Below are positions 12,649 through 24,184 of a stretch of 64,000 nt of DNA, in pieces (position 1 is the stretch's first letter; each line of letters starts with the position of its first letter). The position numbers were made by a program, and so were the translations under genes. The notes under the pieces were generated by a model. The model did not search any database and was not told the origin of the DNA. It saw only the letters and a list, made by a program, of their open reading frames with translations. The stretch spans positions 5,921,966-5,985,965 of the forward strand of contig CM020514.1 in the NCBI GenBank assembly GCA_009823395.1. The letters are read 5' to 3'. Source of the DNA: Thamnaconus septentrionalis (taxonomy: Eukaryota > Chordata > Actinopteri > Tetraodontiformes > Monacanthidae).

Positions 12649-15600
12649 AAAATTATGTATTATTAGCTTACTATTTTCTAAGGACAAATACACAAAGGAA
12701 AAAAAAAAGGAAAAAAAATAATAATGAGGGATGTGATGACGACAAGCAGGAGGAAGACATAAACAACAGATACCAACGGGATGAAAACAAATGTTTCCGC
12801 GGGTGAAACGAAAGACAGAAAAAAAAAAAGTTGGAGATGTGCAAGGACAAATACACAAAGACATAAGCCTGTTATATCAGGAGGATATAATGTTGTTTTT
12901 CATTTTTGTGAAATTTAATTATTAACTATTTCTTACTAAACTACTATGTCCGAATGCTCTGTAAAGATTACTAATCATGATTTTATTAAAAAAGATTTTT
13001 GGCTCTTTATAATGATTAAACACTTGTGTCAAGAAAGTAAACATGCATCATTAATGAAAGGTAGAGCAATAAAATAACGGCTTGGTTCCATAAGCTGGAA
13101 AACAGCAGCCAACACTAGAACGACAAACAGAAGGATCACGTGTTATTTTCCCACCAGTCATGCAGCCACATGCTCCTTGACCAATGACAGGCTGAGGATG
13201 CGCGACATGTGCAGCCGGGGAACGTGCTGATTAATTGGACGAAAGCAATCAGTGTTTGTCTGAAATAAATCTAACGACCTGGTGACACAAAATATGAGCG
13301 ATCTGAGCGATCTGCCAGATGGCGGCCTGTCAGAAGGAAAAGTAAGATGAGTGTATAACATCACATGATAGAATAGCAGCTCAAATTCAGGAAGAGGTAA
13401 TAGCTGTTTTTTCATGGTTTGTTTTATCCAAGTACCAAAAGTGATAATTTAGTGGCTATTTTTAATATAATTTAATATGTAGCAGGTGAAAACCGGCTCC
13501 GCCCGATTATGACTAAAAGTTAACTAGGCCAATATAAAAGGCGTTGACTAAACAAGTCCTGTGATTTGGCATCGGAGAGACAAGGTCCAAGTTTGAAAAT
13601 CTGAACTGGGGACCAAGTAATGCGAACAGACTCGGACCATATGAAACCGCACTTGGCCCAGCGATGGAAAAGTAATTCTGAGCCCCCCCCCTCCCTGGTA
13701 CTGTAACCCTATATCTGCAGCCCAGCCATAGCTGAGGTGATTAAAGCAGGTCTGAGCCAAGCGAGTGAAATGCAGTCTACAGGAATGTTCCACTTGACCA
13801 TCCAGAGCATACCAAGTAGAACGAGATGTTGCGTTTGGGACGAGGGGTTTAAGGTTTCACCAGACCTTCTAATGTTGTAGCGCTCAACCAGACGCTCGAG
13901 TTCATGAAAGAGTAAGACGTGCAACGTGGCGGCCAAGGCGGACGGTTGATTTGCGACTTGCTGTAATATTGATGGAACATTAATTACATTAGCGCCGAGT
14001 CCGGCCTCGTCTTATTTTTAAACGATAGGCTCTCTTTCCACAAAATTTATCAGGTCCCAATAAACACTTGAGAACGAAATCTCAAAATGAAACCAGATGC
14101 TGTGCGAATGTGGGGCAGCACACTACTAAAGGGTTCGCAGATGGCAGCGCCACAAAATATAGTCATTACCACCAAGTAAGAGGAAAACTGGGAAGGCCAA
14201 CAACCTGGGTTCAGTACAAATAAACGTGGCAGTTTTTGGTGGGAATAATTTGTCACCCAAAGAGCTCCAATTGGATTTACCCTTGATTGGTCTTTGGAGT
14301 GTCAACGGCAAGTGTTCTTGTCAGATTTAATGCAGCCAATCCTTCTCAGGTTTTGTACTTGAGAAAAATTTGAAGGTTTGAGAAAATCAGTGATGAAGAT
14401 AATGAGTTGGTTGTCCAGTTCATTTAATGCAACTGATATTTTTTCTTTTTATATGGCTTGGCACTGGCGCTCAACTTAGGACATGTTCTCATATGTGTGT
14501 TCAAATTACAGTTTCTCAGAAAGACAGCAAGTTCACTTTGTGCTTTTGACTTAAAGTGCTTGAAATTAGCTTTTTACTTTGTAGGTGCTGCATTCAAAAC
14601 TGCATGTAGACTGATGAATGAAGCCGTCCGTTATGATTGCGGGAGACAACTGAAGCACCTGCTTTGCTCCTGGACGCACACACAAGCACACGCACCTGTC
14701 ACAGTGATTTGACACTCCTCTCTCGCAGCCAATTACCATTTAGCACAACACAAACTCCAGCCTCACTCCAATCTTTCCTGTCCATCTGTTCACTTTAAAC
14801 GGTACATAACAGTTCCGGGAAACGAATGAAACCAATTACAGCTGAACGGCCACACCACGAGTTAAACCTTGATGTAACTCGATCCAAAAGTGTTAAATAT
14901 TCAATTGAGACGGCAGATGGAGATCGTAGAACTGTGCACCAGGACTGTCACAAAACAAGGGGAACATGCAGGTATAAACATTATTGCAACCGCGGGGCCT
15001 TCAAACTTTCACCCGCTGCATTCGGCTCCCTTCTCTCATCCCACCTGCCTGAGCAGTTAATTAGCAAAGAAGACATCTCCAGGAAGGACACTGCGGTGGC
15101 ACCCCTCTGCGCGGAGAATCGAGGTGTTAAAATGCAGAACTGATTTATTAAGTTCTAATTGTTGGTGTGGATGTCTCGCCGTCAGACAGGGTGGCTGAGG
15201 TTACAGGAGGACTCCGCTGAGTGCTAACTTTTGTCAGCTGGTGGATTCATGTCGGCGCAAAAAGACCTCCCGCTGAGGAGAGGGGGTATTTTTGAAAAGT
15301 CGCAAAGTTGTTGCCACTGCTTCAAAAATTGCCCTCTTGTGTGCTGGAAGGGGCACTGTTTGCTTTTGTTTGTTTGTTTTCGCCCTCAGGCAAGCGAATG
15401 ATTAATGGCAGCAAGCGAGAAAAGAGTGAAGAGGACAGACAGACGGACGGAGGGATAGGATGGGTCAAAAATATCCCACGGCGGCGGGTCGGCCAGGGCA
15501 GCGGCAGGGGTCGCCGCGTCGGCCCCACTCGCAGTCTTCTGAGCGTTCACGGGGGCCGGCGAGCACAAACGCATGACTTGCTGTAGATAGCAGCGGGAGA

Positions 15601-15829
15601 TTGAGGAGGCTCAGAAAAGCAAGGGCTCGTCTGGCCGCTGCTATTTGCGGAGCGGCAACTCGGCCACAGACGCACGCTGTCACTTTGTGATGGATCAGCG
15701 GAGGAGCGGCAGATCAGGTGGAGGAGGAAGAGGAGGAGAAAGAGGAAGAGAAAGAGGAGGAGGTTTGATTACAACACAGATTTGAAGGGAAAAAAAACTC
15801 CTCCACAACAGTTTCCTCGAATGAGATGG
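12649..15829. other. Noncoding 3' flank
   Basis: No secure gene. 13100-13420 and 14820-15160 are unique-looking and possibly regulatory. 15715-15770 is a GGA/GAA-rich purine tract. Open frames here (at most about 105 codons) lack recognisable domains. Confidence 0.45.
14820..15160. promoter_or_regulatory. Candidate conserved noncoding block (unverified)
   Basis: Unique sequence with homeodomain-type words (ACCAATTACAGC near 14830, CAGTTAATTAGC near 15055) and CTGATTTATTAAG near 15139. The 105-codon plus-strand frame through it has no domain I recognise. The regulatory role is inference. Confidence 0.2.
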
Positions 15830-16117
15830 TTGCAAGAATAAGTATCGCAATTTATCACGATACTTATTCTCACAATACTCTCACAATACCAGGTATCGGA
15901 ACATTAAATCCCATTCAAATCTACATGACCTGCCTGCCTCATTCCTTGTGGCTTGTGATTGTATACTGAACATTATGAAATGTCCATGAGTGTTTTTCTT
16001 CCATGTAACAAATGTTTTCTTTCGGTCATTATTGTCCATTGTTGTGACGATGCTCATTAATCAATGTATTGGAGCATTGTGTTTCAATGACAATTGTCCC
16101 ACCTGGGACGTTAAAGT

Positions 16118-16135
16118 GTATCTCATCGTCATCAC

Positions 16136-16173
<38 letters not shown>

Positions 16174-16182
16174 CCATCATCA
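16118..16182. repeat. (CAT/ATC)n microsatellite
   Basis: A trinucleotide run of about 65 bp, mostly ATC units with a few CACC or GTC variants at the edges. Confidence 0.9.
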
Positions 16183-16245
16183 TGAGCAGGTGTCAGCCAG
16201 CCACTAGAGGCGCTGTAAGATATTCAGTATTCAAGAACGAGCAAG

Positions 16246-16440
16246 ATGCCGGAGATTTTCAAGCCAGCACCTTCCGATCTAAAAGATGACTTATGGGAAC
16301 ACTTCGGCTTCAAAAAGAAAATGGACAGCGAGGATTTAACCAGAAGAAATGTGATTTGTCAGTTCTGTCACACACGAGTTAAAAAATTCAGGAAATACTA
16401 CGTAGCTGCAGCCTCATTTGAAACAACACAATGCAGATAA
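16246..16440 (+). pseudogene. BED-finger fragment of a hAT transposase
   Basis: A 64-codon frame starts MPEIFKPAPSDLKDDLWEHF. DLWEHFGFKKK followed by VICQFC is the characteristic start of a BED zinc finger. The expected H-x3-5-H/C pair is not found after YYVAAASFETT, and the frame ends at once. It is a transposase relic rather than a host gene, although N-terminal exons of domesticated ZBED genes can look similar. Confidence 0.6.
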
Positions 16441-16510
16441 GACAAATTTGCAATACACATCGTGGTTTGTGTATCGTATTGTATCGTGAAATCCAAGGCC
16501 ATAGGCCCGG

Positions 16511-18414
16511 AGAACTTGCACTTTATGTTCTTTTAACATTTTTGCAATTCTTTCAGTTTATGCATGTCAAGCATATTTGTATGCAGCTACATTTGCATGA
16601 TCTTTCGATGTCAACAGCACACATAGAAGTACAGGCTGGGGTTTTAATGCACAATCATTTATGTCAATATAATTTTGGAGGTGTTCTGCAATTTGTAACT
16701 GCTGCAAAAGCAAATTATTTCATGATTATTATGATTTTCACAACAAATATTACATTGAATTAGAGGTCATCAGGTTAAAAATAACACTATACCTTAAATA
16801 AATACAAGATGCACTAAATTGTCGGTTGCCTTTTTCTCCTTTGAGCTGCACCTGTCTGATTTCATGGGCAGTACAGTGACACGTCTCCTCCTGCTGAACT
16901 TTACCATTTTTTTTAACCTCCACCTCCCTCCCCCACCAAGCTCCTTGTCCTCCCATCAGTATTTGAACTGGGTTTGGAATAGAACTAATGACCTTCAGGG
17001 CAAAAGTCTGCAGGTCCCGTCAGAGAACACCAGCTGGCCACCCTGAGCTGTGCCTTCTGTAATTTACAGCTTGAGAAATGTTCTCCATTAGCAGGAGCAG
17101 GATGACAAAGAGCAGAAAGCCACGATGGGGGCAAAACAATGAGGTTGTGTGTGTGTCTGTGTGTGTAAGCAGAGTACCAGGTGTGGTAGGGGGAGGAGGA
17201 GAGATCATAAATACCTACAGTAATAAACGCAAAGTGTTACTTATCTTTAATTTCATTATTTTTTTATATTTTATTTATATGCATGTGCATTTATATATGC
17301 ATTTGATGTATATGATTAAAATATATATAAATATTTAAATAAGCTTTTTAAAATACATTTTAAAGATATTTTGTATGAGATTTACTGTAGATAATATTCA
17401 CAATATAGAAACTTCTTTCAAATTGAAATTGTCAAGTGTATTAAAACTCTGTAGAGCGACTGTTTGGTATTTTAATTACCACTCAATAAATACATGTAAA
17501 CCAGAACATACACAACTGAGTAATGAAAAGTGACCCTAGATCTAAGATAAATGTGAACAATTCTCTCATAATCATAACCAAATCCCCGTAACTACACCAC
17601 CACAAAGCCCAAGAGGTTTCGGTGACACTCTCCTGTTATAACGGACGTTCAACACATAATCCATATTTTAATTGGTTGTCGGGGAAAATGTTTTGTCATT
17701 TTGAAGCCCCGATCAGCTGAGACCTTATCTCTGAGTCTGTCTGTCCACAGACTTAGAGAGACTTTCTAAGTAAAGAAGACCAGTGAGAAGAGGACAGGGA
17801 CTAAGGGTTACTTGGAAGGACACCCAACACATCCATCCACCTTCACCTTGGACGGTCAGCCCAACACGTGTCAGGATAATTATTTTCAGCTTGTCATAAT
17901 AAACTGGAACATTCACAGCCGCTGCCATCCAACATAGACAGTGATGCAACCTACAGCCTTATAGAATATGAAACAAATACTCTCCTGTCTACTGTTGTAC
18001 ATGCTCTACCCTGTCAGGGCTGTTTAGTGTCCTCAAACTTGGTTTGGTTTTAAACAGGTGAATGCTGTTTGCTAAGTATTTTGTTGTTGAATGTATAATT
18101 TTATGTTTGTAGTGTCTTTTTATGTGGACCCCAGGAAGAATAGTCTTCACTGCGGTGATGACGAATAGGGATCCGTAAAAAACAATAAACACGACATGGC
18201 ACATGTAATGATTAGGTAATGATTAGACTATAAATTGGAAGCTGGGTCCTTAGCAACCGGAGGAACTCTTGGAAGTGTGTTAGGACGGAATTTAGCTCAG
18301 CAACGACAAGTTCAAATTGGAGATTTCTCCATTAGGGAAAACAGTTTGAGGCAACAGTGTCCCAACTTCAGATCCCATTCAGTTCCTTCATTGGTTATTT
18401 CAAACAATCCAACC
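16511..18414. other. Noncoding 3' flank
   Basis: No gene recognised. 16960-17060 in reverse complement has loosely tRNA-like words and may be an old SINE. 17220-17420 is AT-rich. Confidence 0.4.
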
Positions 18415-18625
18415 ATCTAGGGTAACGGGGATGCAGAGGCCTGTCCCTGCTGTCTCAGGGTGAAAGCGGGGGTTACAACCTGGAAGTTACCCAGTTTATC
18501 AAAGAGCCACAGTTTAGAGCTACCAATTAGCCCAACTTCCATGGGGAACACCAGGAAGACCAAGCCAGTCTTGGGTGGGAATTGAACCCACAACCCTCCT
18601 GCTGGGAGGCTACAGCACCCTGACT
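18415..18625 (-). mobile_element. Second, diverged copy of the tRNA-headed SINE (minus orientation)
   Basis: Read on the minus strand, 18625 to 18415 gives GGGTGCTGTAGCCTCCCAGC, then GGGTTCAATTCCCACCC (B-box). Further on come a CTAATTGGTAGCTCTAAAC block and an end resembling the SINE copy at 7223. About 150 bp of the middle is missing or unrecognisable compared with that copy. Target duplications are no longer clear. Confidence 0.6.
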
Positions 18626-19808
18626 TTGAGGTCTTTGAGGTCAGACACACTAAAAACCCTTGATGAATTAAGAAAATATTGAAGTCCACAAGTAGAAAGG
18701 CCACTTTCCAGGAAACAATTTTTTTACAAAACATTTCCAATGTTTTTGTGTGACAAATTAAGTGTTTTTTTTCATTCAGAATAAAATAGAAGTTGATATA
18801 GAATTTTAGCATGTGGAAGAAATTAAAAGTTTGTTGAAAAAGTTTGATGAAGTCACCAGAAACAGCCAAGTCTTGTGATTTCTGTGGCTAACATTCACAT
18901 AAAGAAGATCGTCACTGGGCAGTAGACCAGAATGTGAATCTACTGGGTGCTTTCATGATGTGTCCACCCTGGCATCACAGCTGGCATAAGAGCAACGTGA
19001 CGTCAAGTGGGGAATCAGGAAACAGGGATTAACGGCCACACCGTTTGGAGTATGCTTTCAGATCACGTGCGCCTAAGTATATTAATATAAAAGCATATCG
19101 AGCAAAGGTAATTCACCTAATATAGTCCTGGCCAGGCTCGGGTGCCCTGCCTGATTTCTGCCTCTGCTTTTCAGGCAGCACACAGTAGGAGGATGCCGCG
19201 CTGGAAGTTGTCCAATATAGCACGTTTGTCTGGGAGGGGAAAAACGATCCTTTGCGGCGAAAGTAAGAGGTAAACAAACAAACTGTTTTGCCGAATGTCA
19301 TCGTCTCCCTGCTGGGCGTTTGTCGGCGAGGGTCAAAGGGGCGGTGGGAGGAAAACAGAAGTGGAAATGTCATAAATCAGACGGATTTTAGAATCTGATG
19401 ACAAACCTAATTCCTGTCTGAAAAGAGCCGAGCCCCCCACCCCTCCGCCGCCACCAACGCACGCACCCCCCCAACCCCGCCAGACTGTCATCGAAGCCGG
19501 CCTATAAACATCGCAGCTGTCACCCAAGCTCGCCCGGACCGCGAAGGACATGCCATCGTGCCTCTCACATGTTCGTCCGCAGGGCCAATTCTGGACCGAG
19601 GCGGGGGGCAGCGAATTCCACTTTGCATTTTGTCACATTGGGCCGCAGCGGTGCGGAAGGGCCCGCCCCTCGCCGCCTCTCCCCTACCTACGGCGACTCT
19701 CCGCTGTCTTGTCTGACCATCTGTTGAAGGGCATCCACTCCTGCAAGATCTTTTTATCCTTCCACCAGTCGGAAAACAGGCTGTGAACACTTAAAAGGGG
19801 AAATCTAA

Positions 19809-19811
<3 letters not shown>

Positions 19812-19859
<48 letters not shown>
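19812..19859. repeat. (TG)n microsatellite, 24 units
   Basis: An uninterrupted run of about 48 bp. Confidence 0.95.
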
Positions 19860-19861
<2 letters not shown>

Positions 19862-20194
19862 CGGAAGGGGTTGGTGGAGGTGGAGGGCTGGATGAAGCAC
19901 GGGGTGGTGATGGGTGAGAGTGGGGAGTCCCGGGTCCAACACGCCGTGCTAAATGTTGTCACTGCGAAAGGTGAGTAGAGGAGCTTTGGAAGCCATTTTC
20001 CACTCAACAAACGTCTGCATGTACCTCCCCCCCAACCACCACCACCACCACCTCCTCCCCATAGCACCCCCACCACTCCCAACCCAACACACACACACAC
20101 ACAGAGGGAGAGAGAGAGAGCGAGGTAACTAGATCCCTACCACCTTACCCAACTAAAACTGGCGGCTCACTCACTACGGATTAAAAATATAGAG

Positions 20195-20301
<107 letters not shown>

Positions 20302-20519
20302 TTGAGAGAGGCCATCCAAGAATATGAGGAGCATGTCCCACCAGCCCCCCAAACGGCGTCTTAAGTTTAACTTCGACCGTGAGACGAGAGCCTCCACTCG
20401 GTCCGCTTGACGCGGACGCAAAAAGTCCGCAAAACTCTCACGACGCTCTCATTATATTCCGCCCAAACGTTCAAACTCCTGGCTGCCAACGGCCAGTGGT
20501 TTGGCTCGCACACAGCCTA

Positions 20520-20760
20520 ACGTCCCGGTCGCAGCCAGAACAAAGGCCGTGTTTAAACATGTTTATTTACGTTGCCATTAGTACATAATCATTTAAGCAT
20601 TAGCACCCAATTCTGAATTTCTCTGAGGCATATTAGCAGCTGCTGGCTAACACGTTTAGCATTTATTTACAACAGTTTGCAGCTGCTAAACCTAGCCCTA
20701 ATTGAGAGCCCGTGTAAGCCAAATATCTGCTGGAGTAACAGCCTTTGAGTCCGAATGCCG
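20520..20760. promoter_or_regulatory. Candidate conserved noncoding block (unverified)
   Basis: The block follows immediately after GC-rich sequence. It contains forkhead-like TGTTTATTTAC (near 20559-20569) and ATTTATTTACA (near 20661-20671), several AGCAGCTG E-boxes, and CCTAATTGAG near 20697. No coding potential. This could be an enhancer; it is suggested on motif texture only. Confidence 0.25.
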
Positions 20761-22239
20761 TGTGACTTACTGAGGATGGAAGATTTAAGGTTTGAACTGG
20801 GAAGGTTTTTAATCACAGAGTTGTGTATGTCACACTATTTAATGAATAAAAAATAATTGGTAGTTTTGCTTGATTTTTTTGTTTTTCATCTCAGACTTTT
20901 GATGTGGTTCAAAATGCATACTTCTGCTCTGCTGCATACATAATTAGCTCATATTTCTATATGCTTACATGCTATTAAGTATGTGAAAATGCAGTGCACT
21001 GTTCGCACACTTGGTCCACAGACATAGTGAGGAGCGATGGACACTTCACACCTTCAGAAAACCCTCAACGGCAGATGTGGCGTAATGGTGTTAGCATGCT
21101 AGCTACATAACTGCTGGCTGGCTAACATGCTCCCGACTATGACGACACATTTTAATAAGACATTAAGGTTGCGGTGTGTGTTTGGTGCCGAGTGATAAGT
21201 TGTCATCTATGTGATCCATTATTGTTATTATCATCACAAAACATTGCGTCCTGCACTGAAGCAAATTGCTCTGTTCAAACAAACCAGTAAATGCTAACTA
21301 ACATTTTTTACACGGCTTAAATCGTAACTGAAAGTATTCTGAGTCTTTTTGTTTTTAGACATGATCATAACAGTGTTTTCCAAACCCCAGTGGTTTGAAT
21401 TCCTAATTGCTGCCCTGCGTTTCCCTCTCAGGGCCGGCTGACTCGTAAACGTCCACATCACATCATAAATAAAATGGGTACATGTCACAGGGCCTACTTC
21501 CTGTGTAATTAACTCAATGTGTACTAATGTAAGCTCTGGAGAGTCTTTGTGTGCCCTCAACATGTGCCTGACGACACGCTAACAACGTGGCAAAAACAAA
21601 ACACTATCCAGTGACGGCATCTTAACGCAAATGCAACACTTTCTGACGCAAGTTCCAATTAATTAAAATGTCAGAGTCGAGCAGGCGTTGATCTGTCTGG
21701 CCAGCTGCACTCTGACCTCAAAGCACCCCCACAGAAACATTTTTCTAAATCTCATCTGGCCTAAGTAGGAACTTGTCTGTCAACACCTTTAGCTCATGTA
21801 GCCAAAACAGTGATTATACCGATGCCCTTTGCTGCAGCTAATTGAGATAACAGCAATGTGGGAGAGGAGGAATCGCAGCAGGGGCAGAGCTGCGGCAGAC
21901 TTCAGGAACTTGTCTTTACCTTCCTGCTACCATAAGGAACCTCCAGATGGAACATTTTCTCGATCTGCTAGCTTTCTTTCATGTATTTGCAGGGAACAGA
22001 GTTTAGTGAAAGCGGAGAGATGACAAAATTTGTTAAACGATTGAACTGTATATCACGTTTAAGCGGAACAATCAGATTTTGTTGTGCTGTTAAAGCCAGG
22101 AGATCGATCTTTGGAATTTCCTGGTGGTATGATGGGAGAAAATGTACATACTTTCAGTCACTTCTACATTCGTTGACACACTTGCTATATATGTATTTTT
22201 TAATAAGTGCCTTTGTGAATGGTGCTCTTCTTTTGTATT

Positions 22240-22420
22240 ATAAAAAAAAAAAAAAAAAAAATCATAGTGTTATTTTAGATTGTTCTTGCTGCTCCTCTTT
22301 CTATACTGTGAATGTTGTTTTTGCTCTTTGTCTTCTGTAAGCATTGCCACTTTGTCATTTCATTGCATATCCAGCATGAGCGTGTGACAAATAAAGTTCT
22401 TGAATCTTGAATCTTGAAAT
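22240..22420 (+). mobile_element. LINE-type 3' tail ending in (CTTGAAT)n
   Basis: A poly-A run at 22240-22260 is followed by T-rich sequence and GTGACAAATAAAGTTCTTGA at about 22384-22403. Tandem TCTTGAATCTTGAA units end near 22417. This short-repeat tail preceded by AATAAAG is typical of fish non-LTR retrotransposon 3' ends. No coding part is attached. Confidence 0.5.
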
Positions 22421-24153
22421 GAATTGCGTGTCACTGCTCTGTTCTCTGCTCTGAGAGTTGAGGCCAATTAAAAACAGTCTATGGGAGACTGACGGGGCTG
22501 GATGAGCTTTGGAGTTTATAATTGAAATGTGAGCGATCCAGCTGCCGTGCAAGGTTATGTCCCCACCACAGGGAAGGATTGTCATGTCCGGGAAGGTGAT
22601 CACAGCAATAGTTATGTAATTGGTTTTAAGTGGAGGGAGTGCCAGAGCAGGACAAGAGGACTCTGGCTGGAAATGGACAGTCCAAACACAACACAACGCC
22701 GCGCTGGCCGAGATGAGGTCTCAATCTGGCCGACAGAGGTTTTCATTATTAGACGTATGAATCTGCGCCTCACTCCTCATTGGCTGAGCCAACTTTAAGG
22801 CCATAAAAAAAAAAAAAAAAGCCATAAGCATCAGACACCTGTGGCCACAAACTGCAAACTGACTCATGCCAGCCTTAGGGCGTCACATGGCAACTGCTCT
22901 GTTGGGCTACTGTTTAGGAACTAAACAGCAGAGTTACTGTTAAGGAAGTCCTTTGTGACGTTCACCAGACAACATTCACAATGTTGACTGGTGAATTTAT
23001 ATTCAAACAAAATGGGCGTGTGTGTGTGTATGTGGGGGCAGGGGGGATGACTCACACCTCTAACAATGCTTGCAGCAAAAGGGACATTAAACTTTATGAA
23101 CAAACATTACAAAATATAATAAATATAATATAATAATAAAATAAAAAAAATATATAGGTTTTTTTAGGTGACCAATATTACAAGACGTTACTGGCAGCTA
23201 ACATCATAGCAGTAATATCCGTGGTGCCAGAGCTGCCTGGAGGGAATCTTGGGACCAAACAAATAAATGGATAAATAGATATATTTTAAATTCAAAATAC
23301 TAATTCAATTCAAATGAAACATGAACATGAACATATGAAATGCTCTAATAACTATCCATTTACTTAAAAGCAAAACTTAAAACAAATCATTACGCTACAC
23401 TTAGCTGACTTAGTTGCAAATTTGGATGTTACGCTTGTTTAAGACAGTAAAGTGATGTGTAAAAAGGCACTGGAGTTCATCTTATGTTCAGTCAGTCGAA
23501 AACGTAGTTCACTTCTCACCTCCACAGCTGTGGCTGTTGTACTTTAACGAACAGAGACGATAATAACGATCATCTTTTGATGAGGTCCATTATGCGTCTA
23601 CCATGCAATTAACAAGTCAAGCAATGTTGCAACTCGTTTCAAATGGACCGGCGAGTAATCGCAGTAATCTGACTGTTCAAGTGTGCCGCGCAGGGGGAAC
23701 CTCACAGACTCGTCCTCAATTAAAAGTCTCTTTCCATTGGGTCTTTACCCATGGCTGTAAATTTAACTTGGCATTCCTTCCTGGAGCAGGTGTGAGGGAT
23801 TAGGCTCAGATGTCGCACAAACTGTACATGTTGTGAGACATCTGAACTCCAACTCTTTCGCACACGGTTTCAACTTGTGCGAGAGCCAGCGGCGGCTAAA
23901 CATAAACGGCATTTCGCTCCCAACACGAAGAGACTCCGACAACTGGGGCAGCGCAACGACAAGTGTCGGCTAAACATGAGAATGGGAACGAAAACACAGA
24001 AGCAGGTCTTGCTCTCTCTCTCTCTTTTTTTTTTTTTGCACACAGGGAGACAAAAGAGCTGGACTCCCCGACGGAGCAACACCTGCTGACATTACGACAT
24101 TTGCTTTGCCAAGACTTCATGTGAGCGCAGAAGCTGTGTGAGGTGTGTGCTGC

Positions 24154-24155
<2 letters not shown>

Positions 24156-24181
<26 letters not shown>
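24156..24181. repeat. (TG)n microsatellite
   Basis: A run of about 26 bp following GTGTGCTGCG. Confidence 0.85.

Positions 24182-24184
<3 letters not shown>

Larger units (their letters stand above)
15830..16510 (+). mobile_element. Degenerate hAT-type transposon with BED zinc-finger remnant
   Basis: The region is bounded by TATCGCAATTTATCACGATA-type sequence near 15843 and GTATCGTATTGTATCGTG near 16472, which are complementary-looking ends. Inside, 16246-16440 encodes PAPSDLKDDLWEHFGFKKK, then VICQFCHTRVKK. That is the W..FGF and Cys-x2-Cys half of a BED finger as in ZBED/hAT transposases. The His part is decayed and the catalytic domain is absent. A (CAT)n tract lies upstream at about 16118-16182. 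Confidence 0.6.

Noticed and set aside
16960..17060. Possible tRNA-derived SINE on the minus strand
   Set aside because: AGCTCAGGGTGGCCAGC and GGTCATTAGTTCTATTCC are only loosely A- and B-box-like, and no tail or target duplication was found.
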